A DNA stretch of 23,413 bases from Bacteroidales bacterium (GTDB lineage Bacteria > Bacteroidota > Bacteroidia > Bacteroidales > Bacteroidaceae), in the NCBI GenBank assembly GCA_004555425.1, contig SFID01000016.1, positions 1 to 23,413 of the forward strand. Direction: 5' to 3'. The translations under genes and the position numbers were made by a program. Under the pieces are notes generated by a model that saw only the letters and a list, made by a program, of their open reading frames with translations, ran no database searches and was not told the origin of the DNA. Below, in pieces: positions 13,382 to 20,596 of the stretch (within the stretch, counting starts at the first letter, position 1; each line of letters opens with the position of its first letter).

Positions 13382-13912
13382 TCACGGCATATAGCGGCGC
13401 TGCAAGTCGAGGGCGAAGGCTTTCATCTTGCTTTCGAGGAACTTGCCGCGGCCTGGCTCTCCATAGAAAGCATCCAACTGCGCCCAGAATCGCGCGCTGT
13501 GGTTCATTTCGTTGAGGTGGGCCAGTTCATGGTACACTACGTAATAGACAAGGTCTATCGGCGCGAGCATCAGCCAAAGCGACAGGTTGATATTGCCCAG
13601 CGAGGAGCAACTCCCCCAGCGGCTTTTCACGTCCTTGATATATACTCTGTTGTAGCGCAATCCAAATCGGGCGGCTTCCTCGTGCACTATCGGCGGCAGC
13701 ACCTCCTTGGCCCTTCGGCGCAGGGCCTCGGTCAGCACGCGTTGGGCCCACGCCTGGTGCCGCGGGTCTTCCAACCGCACACCGGCGGGCATCGTGATGA
13801 CAAATTCCTTGCCATTGCGCGAGAGCAAACCCGTGGGCTGTGTGCCGCGCTCTATGCGCAGTTGCAGCAAATCGGTATTGATGCGGAAATCGTAGGTCAG
13901 GTGGATTTTCAT
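13382..13912 (-). CDS. YgjP-type zinc metallopeptidase (M48/DUF45-like)
   Basis: A 176-aa cytoplasmic protein of the YgjP family (SprT-like zinc peptidases). The zinc motif HELAHLNEMNHSARFW is near residues 128-143, with HExxH supplying two zinc ligands and the downstream His the third. The preceding block VKSRWGSCSSLGNINLSLWLMLAP is the family's other signature. The start is set at ATG 13912 (MKIHLTYDF), because the longer frame would run through tRNA-Gln and its terminator. Its natural substrate is unknown. It could be transcribed by read-through from the tRNA-Gln promoter or from its own, which is not visible. Confidence 0.88.
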   Translation of the reverse strand: MKIHLTYDFRINTDLLQLRIERGTQPTGLLSRNGKEFVITMPAGVRLEDPRHQAWAQRVLTEALRRRAKEVLPPIVHEEAARFGLRYNRVYIKDVKSRWGSCSSLGNINLSLWLMLAPIDLVYYVVYHELAHLNEMNHSARFWAQLDAFYGEPGRGKFLESKMKAFALDLQRRYMP

Positions 13913-13922
13913 AGACAAGGGA

Positions 13923-13960
13923 GAAAAAAGAAGAGCGCCGCACCGAGAAGTGCAGCGCCC
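13923..13960 (-). terminator. tRNA-Gln terminator
   Basis: On the minus strand GCGCTGCAC (13958-13950) pairs with GTGCGGCGC (13943-13935) with one internal mismatch, followed by a T-rich run to 13923. It ends 11 bases before the peptidase ATG, so it could also limit that gene's expression. Confidence 0.65.
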
Positions 13961-13975
13961 GTAAATAAAAAACTG

Positions 13976-14047
13976 TTGTTCCACTCCGACTCGAACGGGG
14001 ACTGAGAGAACCAAAAACTCTAGTGCTAACCATTACACCATGGAACA
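13976..14047 (-). tRNA. tRNA-Gln (TTG)
   Basis: The acceptor TGTTCCA (14047-14041) pairs with TGGAACA (13983-13977), discriminator A. The D arm is GGTGTAATGGTTAGCAC, the anticodon stem-loop AGAGT-TTTTGGT-TCTCT with anticodon TTG, and the T arm CCCCG-TTCGAGT-CGGAG. CCA is not encoded. One T-T mismatch closes the anticodon stem and one C-A mismatch lies in the T stem, so a slightly degenerate copy cannot be excluded. Confidence 0.87.
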
Positions 14048-14076
14048 AACGTGGTGTGCATCGTTAGATGACGCTG

Positions 14077-14107
14077 CAAAAGTACGCATTCTTTTTGAAA
14101 CGACCAA
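14077..14107 (-). promoter_or_regulatory. Promoter of tRNA-Gln
   Basis: Minus strand: TTG at 14107-14105, a 20-base spacer, then TACTTTTG at 14084-14077, matching TAnnTTTG, about 30 bases before the tRNA. Confidence 0.75.
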
Positions 14108-14284
14108 GAGATAGGAGAAAATTCCTTCGTAATAATTTGGAATGGCTGGCCGTATATGGCTAGCCGAGGGGGGGCTCGCTCCCACTCCCTGCGGGCCGCC
14201 TCGTAATATAACACATCGCAGAGGCTCGTGTGTGCAAAACTCGTCTTTTAACATTTCGCAGTGTGTTGCAATATGTTAAATGGA

Positions 14285-14316
14285 TTTGCATTTCGCGGAA
14301 AAAAGTATTATCTTTG
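14285..14316 (+). promoter_or_regulatory. Bacteroidetes-type promoter in right repeat copy
   Basis: TTTG at 14285-14288, a 20-base spacer, TATCTTTG at 14309-14316: an exact consensus match, retained in both copies although the spacer sequence differs. Confidence 0.75.
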
Positions 14317-14326
14317 TACTAGCGAA

Positions 14327-14367
14327 GAGGAGAGAGCCCATAAACAAAGGGTTTTCTCCTCTTTTTT
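14327..14367 (+). terminator. Intrinsic terminator or attenuator in right repeat copy
   Basis: GAGGAGA with TCTCCTC plus inner CCC/GGG, then six T (14362-14367). The promoter-to-terminator distance allows a transcript of only about 45-50 bases. Confidence 0.6.
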
Positions 14368-14584
14368 CATACGAAAATGGCCGAAAAAACCATTGTTTTA
14401 CAAAGCATATAGAAAAATTTATATGCCGAAGCGGATTTTCTACTGGCTTTTGCGGATTTTTTTCGGGCCAAGTTGGTGCGCATATTGACGATATAGAGAT
14501 TCGAAAAGTTAAAAGATATTTATTTTCAACCCTGCATTTTTAACAGTTTAGGGTAACTACTCAGGTCACTTTTCATTGAAAACG

Positions 14585-14623
14585 CAATGTACCGCACGTT
14601 GCTTGCAACGTGTGGCTCAGCGG
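14585..14623 (-). repeat. REP-like palindromic repeat, copy 2
   Basis: Reads as the reverse complement of the copies at 957-995 and 14673-14712, with the core CCGCACGTTGC-TT-GCAACGTGTGG. With copy 3 it forms an inverted pair about 50 bases apart that could fold as one long cruciform. Confidence 0.75.
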
Positions 14624-14672
14624 TTTTCTGATGTTTGTACTCTTTGAAGATGTTATCAATGAGCCAACATTT

Positions 14673-14712
14673 CCGCTGAGCCACACGTTGCAAGCAACGT
14701 GCGGTACATTGC
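14673..14712 (+). repeat. REP-like palindromic repeat, copy 3
   Basis: Same orientation as the copy at 957-995 and identical to it except for one base by eye (CCGCTGAG against CCGTTGAG). Confidence 0.75.
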
Positions 14713-14759
14713 CTTGCAACCACCTCGCAGGCAAGGTGCGGTGCTTTCGCATTACACTC

Positions 14760-15872
14760 CTATCGTCCTGCCTCGGCCAGACGAATCACTTCGTCGGCAA
14801 TATCGGAGGCGGCATTGGGGCGGGCCAGACGGAGGATATTTTGCGAGAGGGCCTGCAGTTTTTTGGTGTTCTTGACCGTGCTGATGGCTGTGGGCAGGAG
14901 GTTGTCGGGGGCCTCAGCATCGGGCACGTAGAGGGCGGCATCCTTCTGGACGAGGGCCATGGCGTTCTTCGTCTGGTGGTCTTCGGCCACGTTGGGCGAG
15001 GGCACGAGGATGACGGGCTTGCCAAGGAGGCAAAATTCGCTGATGCTGCCTGCGCCTGCACGGCTCACTACGAGGTCGGCAGCAGCATAGGCCACGGCCA
15101 TATCGCTGATGAAGTCCATCACGTGGAGGTTGGACGGACAGGTGCGCTCCTTGAGTTGCTGAGCGATGGCTTCGCTGTAGTATTTGCCCGTTTGCCAGAC
15201 AAACTGCACGTCCGTCTGCTGGCGGATGAGTTCCAACTGCTGGAGGACGCTCTCGTTCATCGAACGGGCACCGAGGCTGCCGCCCACGATGAGCACGGTG
15301 CGCTTGGCGGGGTCGAGGCCCATTTGCTGGGCCGCCTCTTGGCGCGTGAGGGTGATGTGGAGCAGGTTCTGGCGCACGGGATTGCCCGTGAAGAGGATGC
15401 GGTCGGCAGGGAAGAAGCGCTCCATGCCGTCGTAGGCCACGCAGATGCGGCGGGCCTTTTTGGCCAGGAGTTTGTTGGTCACGCCGGCATAACTGTTCTG
15501 CTCCTGTAGGAGGGTGGGAATGCCCATCTTGCCTGCCACATCGAGCGTAGGACCGCTGGCATAACCGCCCACACCCACAGCGACCATCGGGCGAAACGCC
15601 TTGATGATGCGGCGGGCCATAATGCGGCTGCGCAGGAGTTTGATGACGACGCTCACGTTGCGCCACAGGTGCTTGCGGTCGAAGCCTGCCACGGGCAGTC
15701 CCTTGATTTCGTAACCGGCAGCGGGCACGCGCTGCATTTCCATGCGACCCTCGGCACCGACAAAGAGGATTTCGGCATCGGGTTGCTTTTCGCGGATGGC
15801 GTTGGCAATGCTCACGGCGGGGAAGATATGGCCGCCGGTGCCGCCTCCGCTGATGATAACGCGGATATTCAT
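14760..15872 (-). CDS. murG: UDP-GlcNAc:lipid I N-acetylglucosaminyltransferase MurG
   Basis: It adds GlcNAc to lipid I to make lipid II, the last cytoplasmic step of peptidoglycan precursor synthesis, at the inner face of the membrane. The start is ATG 15872, giving MNIRVIISGGGTGGHIFPA; the glycine-rich GGGTGGH lies at 9-15 exactly where the family has it, so the 11-residue longer frame is rejected. VAVGVGGYASGPTL and LLQEQNSYAGVTNKLL follow, then the second domain with VGGSLGARSMNESV and the UDP-GlcNAc-binding SRAGAGSISEFCLLGKPVILVPSP. Length 370 aa is standard. It lies 13 bases after ridA and is probably co-transcribed with it. No other division and cell-wall cluster gene adjoins it in the window, unlike the common arrangement. 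Confidence 0.96.
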   Translation of the reverse strand: MNIRVIISGGGTGGHIFPAVSIANAIREKQPDAEILFVGAEGRMEMQRVPAAGYEIKGLPVAGFDRKHLWRNVSVVIKLLRSRIMARRIIKAFRPMVAVGVGGYASGPTLDVAGKMGIPTLLQEQNSYAGVTNKLLAKKARRICVAYDGMERFFPADRILFTGNPVRQNLLHITLTRQEAAQQMGLDPAKRTVLIVGGSLGARSMNESVLQQLELIRQQTDVQFVWQTGKYYSEAIAQQLKERTCPSNLHVMDFISDMAVAYAAADLVVSRAGAGSISEFCLLGKPVILVPSPNVAEDHQTKNAMALVQKDAALYVPDAEAPDNLLPTAISTVKNTKKLQALSQNILRLARPNAASDIADEVIRLAEAGR

Positions 15873-15885
15873 AGGGCGATGGTTC

Positions 15886-16260
15886 TTAGCAGGCAATGCA
15901 CTCAATCTCTACGCGCGCCCCCTTCGGCAGGGTCTTGACGGCGACGGCCGAGCGGGCGGGGAAGGGTGCTTGGAAGTATTCGGCATAGACCTCGTTCATT
16001 TCGGCGAAGTCGGCCATATCGGCCAGGAAGACGGTGGTCTTGACCACATTGTTGAGGGTGCGACCTGCGGTGGCAAGGATGGCCTTCATATTCTCGAGGG
16101 ACTGGCGGGTGAGTTCCTTGATGCCGCCCTGGGCAAATTCGCCCGTGGCGGGGTCGATGGGCAACTGACCCGAAACGAAGACGAGGCCACCTGCTTCGAT
16201 GGCTTGGCTGTAGGGACCGATGGCTGCGGGAGCCTGAGTAGTAGCAATGGGAGTTTTCAT
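15886..16260 (-). CDS. ridA: RidA family reactive enamine/imine deaminase
   Basis: It hydrolyses reactive 2-aminoacrylate and related enamines or imines left by PLP enzymes, protecting metabolism in the cytoplasm. The 124-aa protein carries the family blocks GPYSQAIEAGGLVFVSGQLP (15-34), NNVVKTTVFLADMADFAEMN (70-89) and FPARSAVAVKTLPKGARVEIE (100-120); Arg103 corresponds to the conserved catalytic-pocket arginine, and the family's late acidic residue is present (E120). The ATG at 16260 is clear. A strong hairpin terminator separates it from the peptidase gene upstream, and murG follows after 13 bases. The space for an own promoter is short, so read-through or a promoter inside the hairpin region is likely. 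Confidence 0.93.
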   Translation of the reverse strand: MKTPIATTQAPAAIGPYSQAIEAGGLVFVSGQLPIDPATGEFAQGGIKELTRQSLENMKAILATAGRTLNNVVKTTVFLADMADFAEMNEVYAEYFQAPFPARSAVAVKTLPKGARVEIECIAC

Positions 16261-16280
16261 GGTGTGATAGGGTTTGAGAA

Positions 16281-16340
16281 GAAAAACAACGGCCCAGCGG
16301 CTTGCGCGGAAAGGAGATGCGCAGGCTGCTGGGCCGTTGT
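16281..16340 (-). terminator. Terminator of the S9 peptidase gene
   Basis: On the minus strand ACAACGGCCCAGC (16340-16328) pairs with GCTGGGCCGTTGT (16298-16286), extended inward by GCGC pairs, followed by TTTTTCTTCTC. It begins 7 bases after the stop codon. Confidence 0.8.
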
Positions 16341-16347
16341 GATGATA

Positions 16348-18519
16348 TTATTTCAGATAGTCGTCAAAATAGCGGGTGATGCGCTCGTGCAGATGGACCA
16401 TGTCGGGGCCCATCATGTTGTGACCCTGGCCCGGATAAACGAAGTAGTCGGGCTGCGTGCCTGCATCCTCGCAAGCGCGGAGGAAGGCCAGCGAATGCTG
16501 AAGCACACAGGTGGGGTCGTTGAGGCCGACAATGATTTGCAGACGGCCGCGCAGATTCTTGGCCTTGCCAAGGAGACTGCTCGTTTCGTAGCCTTCGGGA
16601 TTTTCCTCGGGCGTATCCATATAGCGCTCGCCATACATGACCTCGTAGTACTTCCAATCGATGACAGGGCCGCCTGCCACGCCCACCTTGAACGTCTCGG
16701 GATAGGAGCACATGAGGTTGGTGGTCATGAATCCGCCGAAACTCCAACCGTGCACGCCGATGCGGTCGGCATCCACATAGGGAAGGGTTTTCAGGAAAGC
16801 CACACCCGCCATCTGGTCGGCCATTTCGATGTCGCCTAGGTGGCGATGCGTGCAACTTTCAAACTCGAAACCACGATACTGTGAGCCGCGATTGTCCACG
16901 ATGAAAAGCACATAGCCGCGCTGGGCCATATAGATTTCCCACGGGCGAGCCCAATAGTTGAAACTTTCCTGCACATTGTGGGCATGGGGACCGCCATAAA
17001 CATATACCACCGTGGGATATTTCTTGTTGGGATCGAAATCTACGGGCTTGACAAGGCGATAGTAGAGGTCGGTCTTGCCGTCAGCCGCTTTCACCGTGCC
17101 GCTTTCGATGGTCGGCACCTTGTAGTCGGGCCACGGGGTGGCGATGGCGGGCGCAATGGGTTGCACCTTGCCCGTTGTGGTGGAGAGATAGTCTTGCTGA
17201 CGATACATAGTCGGCTCGCTCCATGTGTCGGCCAGGAAGCGGCCTGCGGCAGAGAGGGTGGCGTTGTGCACACCGCGGCCATTGTCGAGGAGGGTGCGCT
17301 TGCCCGTCTTGACGTTTACGCTGTAGAGGTTGTGGCAAACGGGCTTCTCGGCGTTGGCCTGGATGATGATAGTCTTGTCCTTGGTGTTGAAACCAAGCAT
17401 TTCGATGACTTCAAACTGGCCTTTTGTCAACTGCTTGAGCACCTTGCCCTCCGTATTCATGAGGTAGAGGTGGTTGTAGCCGTCGCGGCGGCTCTGCATG
17501 ACGAACTGCTTGCTATCCCAAGGCAGGAAGACGATGGGATTCATAGGCTCGACGTAGCGCGCGTTGGTTTCGGTGTACAGCACGCCGAGGCGCTTGCCGC
17601 TGTGTGCGTCGTAGGCCACCAGCTCTGCTTTATCCTGCGTACGGGGCAGTTCAAACATATATATAATGGCCTCGTCGGGACTCCAGGCTATGTTGGTGAA
17701 GTAGCGATCGGTGGGGTCGCCAGCCTGGAGATAGAGCGTCTTTTGCGTAGCGGGGTCGTACACGCCCACGGTCACCTTGTGGCTGGTCATACCTGCCATA
17801 GGGTACTTCTCGGGAGCGAGTTGCGCCACACGGTTGTCTATATCGATGAGCGGGAAGTCCGTCACCATCGTCTGGTCCATACGATAGAAGGCCAAGAGGT
17901 TGCCCTTCGGACTCCAGAAGAGGCCCTCGTGGATGCCAAACTCGTCGCGGTGAACGCTCATTCCGTATTGCAGTTCGCGGCTACCGTCTTTCGTGACCTG
18001 CTGGTCGTTGCCCTGCGCATCGCGGACGTAGAGATTCCAGCCTTTGACGTAGGCCACGCGCTTGGTCAGCGGACTTTGCTTCTCGGCTTGAGCCTCGGGA
18101 ATGTAGGCTTTGAACCATTCCACCTGCTTGCTTTGCCAATTATAATAAATGGTACCCTTGTCGGTGGCAAGGGCGGCCACAGGGCGTTCTGCCTCGGGGA
18201 AAGAGGCATACGCAAGGTTGCGCACCTGGCCATACTTCTTGGTATCGATGGCCGCGTTAATACTCTCCGTGGTCAGGAATGGAGCATCCTTGACGCTGCG
18301 TCCCTGTTCGTTGTAGAGGAGGACGGCGTTATTGACAGTTGTCTTGACCAGACGGTCGCCCCACCAAGCGGTGAAGGTGGAGCGGGGCATAATGTTCCAA
18401 TAATTCTTGCCGCCCCACATCAGGTCGTCGAGCGTGAAGGATTTCTGTTGTGCCATAGCGGGGAAGGCGATGAGGAGAAGCAGCCACGCGAGGGCTACTT
18501 GTTTGCGAATATTGTGCAT
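16348..18519 (-). CDS. S9 family prolyl peptidase (DPP-IV / prolyl tripeptidyl peptidase type)
   Basis: A 723-aa exported serine peptidase that should cut di- or tripeptides after proline from peptide N-termini, in the periplasm or on the surface, for amino acid supply. The signal peptide MHNIRKQVALAWLLLLIAFPAMA is followed by QQKSFTLDDLMWGGKNYW. The beta-propeller domain occupies about 30-470, with DEFGIHEGLFWSPKGNLLAF holding the Glu region used to bind the substrate amino group. The hydrolase domain has DNRGSQYRGFEFE, nucleophile Ser in GWSFGGF (about 593), Asp in GLNDPTC (about 668) and His in GQGHNM (about 699). From memory the propeller resembles PtpA of Porphyromonas gingivalis more than its DPP4. 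It lies 27 bases after the rlmL-like gene, probably in one transcript, and ends at a strong terminator. Confidence 0.9.
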   Translation of the reverse strand: MHNIRKQVALAWLLLLIAFPAMAQQKSFTLDDLMWGGKNYWNIMPRSTFTAWWGDRLVKTTVNNAVLLYNEQGRSVKDAPFLTTESINAAIDTKKYGQVRNLAYASFPEAERPVAALATDKGTIYYNWQSKQVEWFKAYIPEAQAEKQSPLTKRVAYVKGWNLYVRDAQGNDQQVTKDGSRELQYGMSVHRDEFGIHEGLFWSPKGNLLAFYRMDQTMVTDFPLIDIDNRVAQLAPEKYPMAGMTSHKVTVGVYDPATQKTLYLQAGDPTDRYFTNIAWSPDEAIIYMFELPRTQDKAELVAYDAHSGKRLGVLYTETNARYVEPMNPIVFLPWDSKQFVMQSRRDGYNHLYLMNTEGKVLKQLTKGQFEVIEMLGFNTKDKTIIIQANAEKPVCHNLYSVNVKTGKRTLLDNGRGVHNATLSAAGRFLADTWSEPTMYRQQDYLSTTTGKVQPIAPAIATPWPDYKVPTIESGTVKAADGKTDLYYRLVKPVDFDPNKKYPTVVYVYGGPHAHNVQESFNYWARPWEIYMAQRGYVLFIVDNRGSQYRGFEFESCTHRHLGDIEMADQMAGVAFLKTLPYVDADRIGVHGWSFGGFMTTNLMCSYPETFKVGVAGGPVIDWKYYEVMYGERYMDTPEENPEGYETSSLLGKAKNLRGRLQIIVGLNDPTCVLQHSLAFLRACEDAGTQPDYFVYPGQGHNMMGPDMVHLHERITRYFDDYLK

Positions 18520-18546
18520 ATTGAAGTCTGATTATTTGGTAGAATA

Positions 18547-20052
18547 CTAATCGTCGCGGTGGTCGTTGCGGCGGTTGCGGTCGTAGCGGCCCGTGCGCCC
18601 CCCTTTGAAGGATTTCTCGTCGCGATTCGGACGAGCGTTGCGGCGATCGTTGTGCCCGTTGCGCTTTTCGTTGCGCCCGTTGCGCTTTTCGCCGCGCCCA
18701 TTTCGGAGTTCAAATTCGGAATGCTTGCGGCGCAGGATTTTGTAGGCTTGTATTTGTTCCTCGTCGAGGGCGGTGAAGTCGGGTTTCTCGCGCTCCTGTG
18801 CATCGCCTTCGGCATTGCGGCCCTTGAACTCGTCGCGGCGTTTCTTGAAGCGGCCCGATTCGGCCATGCGGCGGCGTTCTTCGTTGGTCTTGACGTCACC
18901 GCCGGCAGCGCGAAAGGCATCTAGTTTGCCGTCGAAGAGTTGGTATTTGCGAAATTCGCAGTCGAGCGAGCCGTTGAAGAGGGGAACCTTGAAACTAGGT
19001 TTGAGGCCCATGTTTGCGAAGCACTCTTCCTTGTAACTGATGACCCATGCCTCGCCACCCGTGAAGTCGTGTTTGAGCACGCGGCCGAAGGTGCGGTACA
19101 GGCCGAGCAGGTCGGGCGACGTGATGCGCTCGCCGTAGGGCGGGTTCGTCACCATGAGCGCTTTCTCGGCGGGCTTGACGAAATTAGCAATGTCGCGCTG
19201 CTCCACGCTAATGATATCGCTCACGCCAGCACTCTTGGCATTGTCGCGGGCTATCTCAACGGCGCGCAGGTTAAGGTCGTAGCCATAAATATGGTGGGTA
19301 AATTCGCGCTCCTCGCTGTCATCGTTGTAAATGCTTTCGAGGAGTTCGGCATCAAAGTCTTTCCATTTTTCAAAACCGAAGTGCTTGCGGAACACGCCGG
19401 GATAGATATTGCGCGCCATCAGTGCGGCCTCGACGAGGATAGTGCCCGAACCGCAGAAGGGGTCAATGAAATCGGTGTCGCATTGCCATCCTGTGAGTTT
19501 GATAAGGCCCGCAGCCAGCACCTCATTGATAGGTGCTTCGCCCTGTCCCGTGCGATAGCCGCGCAAGTGGAGGCTTTCGCCCGACGAGTCAAGGGAGAGG
19601 GTGCACTGGTCTTCGGCAATGTGGATATTGAGTTGGATATCGGGCTTGCTGATGCGTATGTTGGGGCGCTCGTCCGTTGTTTCGCGGAAATAATCAACGA
19701 TGGCGTCCTTCACCTTGTAGGCTACGAATTTCGAGTGGCGGAACTCGGTGGAATAAACCACGGAGTCCACGGCGAAGGTCGTGTTGAGGTCGAGATACTG
19801 TGACCAATCAATGGCGCGTACGGCGGTGTAAACGTCGTTGGCATCGGAGGCTGTGAAGTGCTTGATAGGTTTGAGAATACGCACAGCGGTACGCAGGCAG
19901 AAGTTGGCGCGATACATCATTTCCTTGTTACCTACGAAGGAAACCATGCGTCGTCCAATCTGAATTTCGTCGGCACCGAGTTCGGTAAGTTCCTGTGCCA
20001 GGACCTCCTCAAGGCCCTGAAAGGTTTTGGCAATCAGTTCGAATTGTTCCAT
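18547..20052 (-). CDS. rlmL: THUMP-domain rRNA guanine-N2 methyltransferase, RlmL-like
   Basis: Probably methylates a guanine of 23S rRNA (m2G2445 in E. coli RlmL) with SAM. The start at ATG 20052 gives MEQFELIAKTFQGLEEVLAQEL; the extra 23 codons upstream look like a leader. A ferredoxin-like plus THUMP region covers about 1-155, then a Rossmann methyltransferase with DFIDPFCGSGTILVEAAL (SAM motif) and VTNPPYGERI (catalytic NPPY). The RlmK half of the fused E. coli enzyme is absent. The last ~100 residues form a charged tail with repeats of NGRGEKRNGRNEKRNGHNDR type, rich in Arg, Asn and Gly, likely disordered and RNA-binding. 501 aa is longer than a minimal RlmL because of this tail. The S9 peptidase follows after 27 bases. 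The precise target base is inferred. Confidence 0.88.
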   Translation of the reverse strand: MEQFELIAKTFQGLEEVLAQELTELGADEIQIGRRMVSFVGNKEMMYRANFCLRTAVRILKPIKHFTASDANDVYTAVRAIDWSQYLDLNTTFAVDSVVYSTEFRHSKFVAYKVKDAIVDYFRETTDERPNIRISKPDIQLNIHIAEDQCTLSLDSSGESLHLRGYRTGQGEAPINEVLAAGLIKLTGWQCDTDFIDPFCGSGTILVEAALMARNIYPGVFRKHFGFEKWKDFDAELLESIYNDDSEEREFTHHIYGYDLNLRAVEIARDNAKSAGVSDIISVEQRDIANFVKPAEKALMVTNPPYGERITSPDLLGLYRTFGRVLKHDFTGGEAWVISYKEECFANMGLKPSFKVPLFNGSLDCEFRKYQLFDGKLDAFRAAGGDVKTNEERRRMAESGRFKKRRDEFKGRNAEGDAQEREKPDFTALDEEQIQAYKILRRKHSEFELRNGRGEKRNGRNEKRNGHNDRRNARPNRDEKSFKGGRTGRYDRNRRNDHRDD

Positions 20053-20159
20053 TGAAAGGTTTGTTGTAATAGAATAAAGGAGGGGCGTGGCGGGACAAGC
20101 GCTGCCTTGATAGGAGCCCATTCCCCTGCAAATTTACAAAAAAATGCTGAACGTTCTTT

Positions 20160-20370
20160 GAAGATACTGGAATTGTTTAAGAGGATGGCAGAGGATTGGA
20201 GAGGATGGCAGAGGATGGCAGAGGATGACAGAGGATTGCAGAGGATGGAGAGGAGTGAGGGGTTAGGAGTGGAGAAAGAGTATTAGGAGGTCATCCTCAT
20301 TGAAAGGCAATTCCTAACTCCTAACTCCTAATTCCTAACTCCTAACTCCTAACTCCTAACTCCTAACTAA
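20160..20370 (+). repeat. Low-complexity tandem repeats between rlmL and pnp
   Basis: 20160-20275 consists of imperfect AGAGGATGGC / AGAGGATTGG units. 20314-20369 consists of TCCTAAC-type units, seven or eight bases long, in a row. Similar but not identical arrays lie at 9325-9475. No gene is present in 20053-20596. Confidence 0.8.
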
Positions 20371-20373
20371 AAA

Positions 20374-20555
20374 GACTATCGAGCCAGCAGCCGCAGGCTG
20401 CGTTGAAACAGGAAGCCCGAAGGGATTCCCTGAAACTAGGAAGCCGCAGGCTTCCGACTGAAACCAGGGAGCGAAGCGACCATTGAAACTAAAGGAGCGA
20501 AGCGACTGGACTAGGTCGCGAAGCGACCGTCTGAAACTAGGTCGCAAAGCGACCG
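20374..20555 (-). repeat. Hairpin array after pnp
   Basis: On the minus strand, following the pnp terminator: GGTCGC-TTT-GCGACC, GGTCGC-TTC-GCGACC, two GTCGCTTCGCTCC-like units, GGAAGCC-TGC-GGCTTCC, a GAATCCCTTCGGGCTTCC unit and GCAGCC-TGC-GGCTGC. They are separated by TAGTTTCA-like linkers and end in GGCTCGATAGTC. Order and linkers match the array after purD, with different loops and some compensated stems. Confidence 0.8.
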
Positions 20556-20595
20556 AAAAAAAACTGGGGCCGTGCTATCACGACCCCAGTTTTTT
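20556..20595. terminator. pnp terminator (bidirectional)
   Basis: ACTGGGG-C-CGTG (20563-20574) pairs with CACG-A-CCCCAGT (20579-20590) around CTAT. There is an A run before and a T run after, so it works on either strand. It ends one base before the pnp stop codon. Confidence 0.85.
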
Positions 20596-20596
20596 A

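Larger units (their letters stand above)
14199..14395 (+). repeat. Right copy of the ~197-base inverted repeat
   Basis: It is nearly the reverse complement of 1-198. It keeps the promoter (14285-14316), the hairpin plus T run (14327-14367) and ATGGCCGAAAAAACCATTG at 14377. Here the frame reads MAEKTIVLQSI and then stops, so this copy does not lead into a long gene. Mismatches lie mainly between the promoter elements and near the outer end. Confidence 0.85.
14396..14759. other. Non-coding region with dispersed short repeats
   Basis: No convincing gene. It contains a module at 14505-14562, GAAAAGTTAAAAGATATT through GTAACTACTCAGGTC, which recurs inverted at 23283-23365. It also holds two REP-like palindromes in opposite orientation (14585-14623 and 14673-14712). 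The GC-rich hairpin CCTTGC/GCAAGG at 14712-14736 lies just after the murG 3' end on the minus strand but lacks a T run. Confidence 0.65.

Noticed and set aside
13913..14014. 34-residue N-terminal extension of the metallopeptidase
   Set aside because: It would be translated from tRNA-Gln and its terminator; ATG 13912 gives the family N-terminus.
16978..18531. 517-aa frame opposite the S9 peptidase
   Set aside because: Antisense shadow; no motifs.
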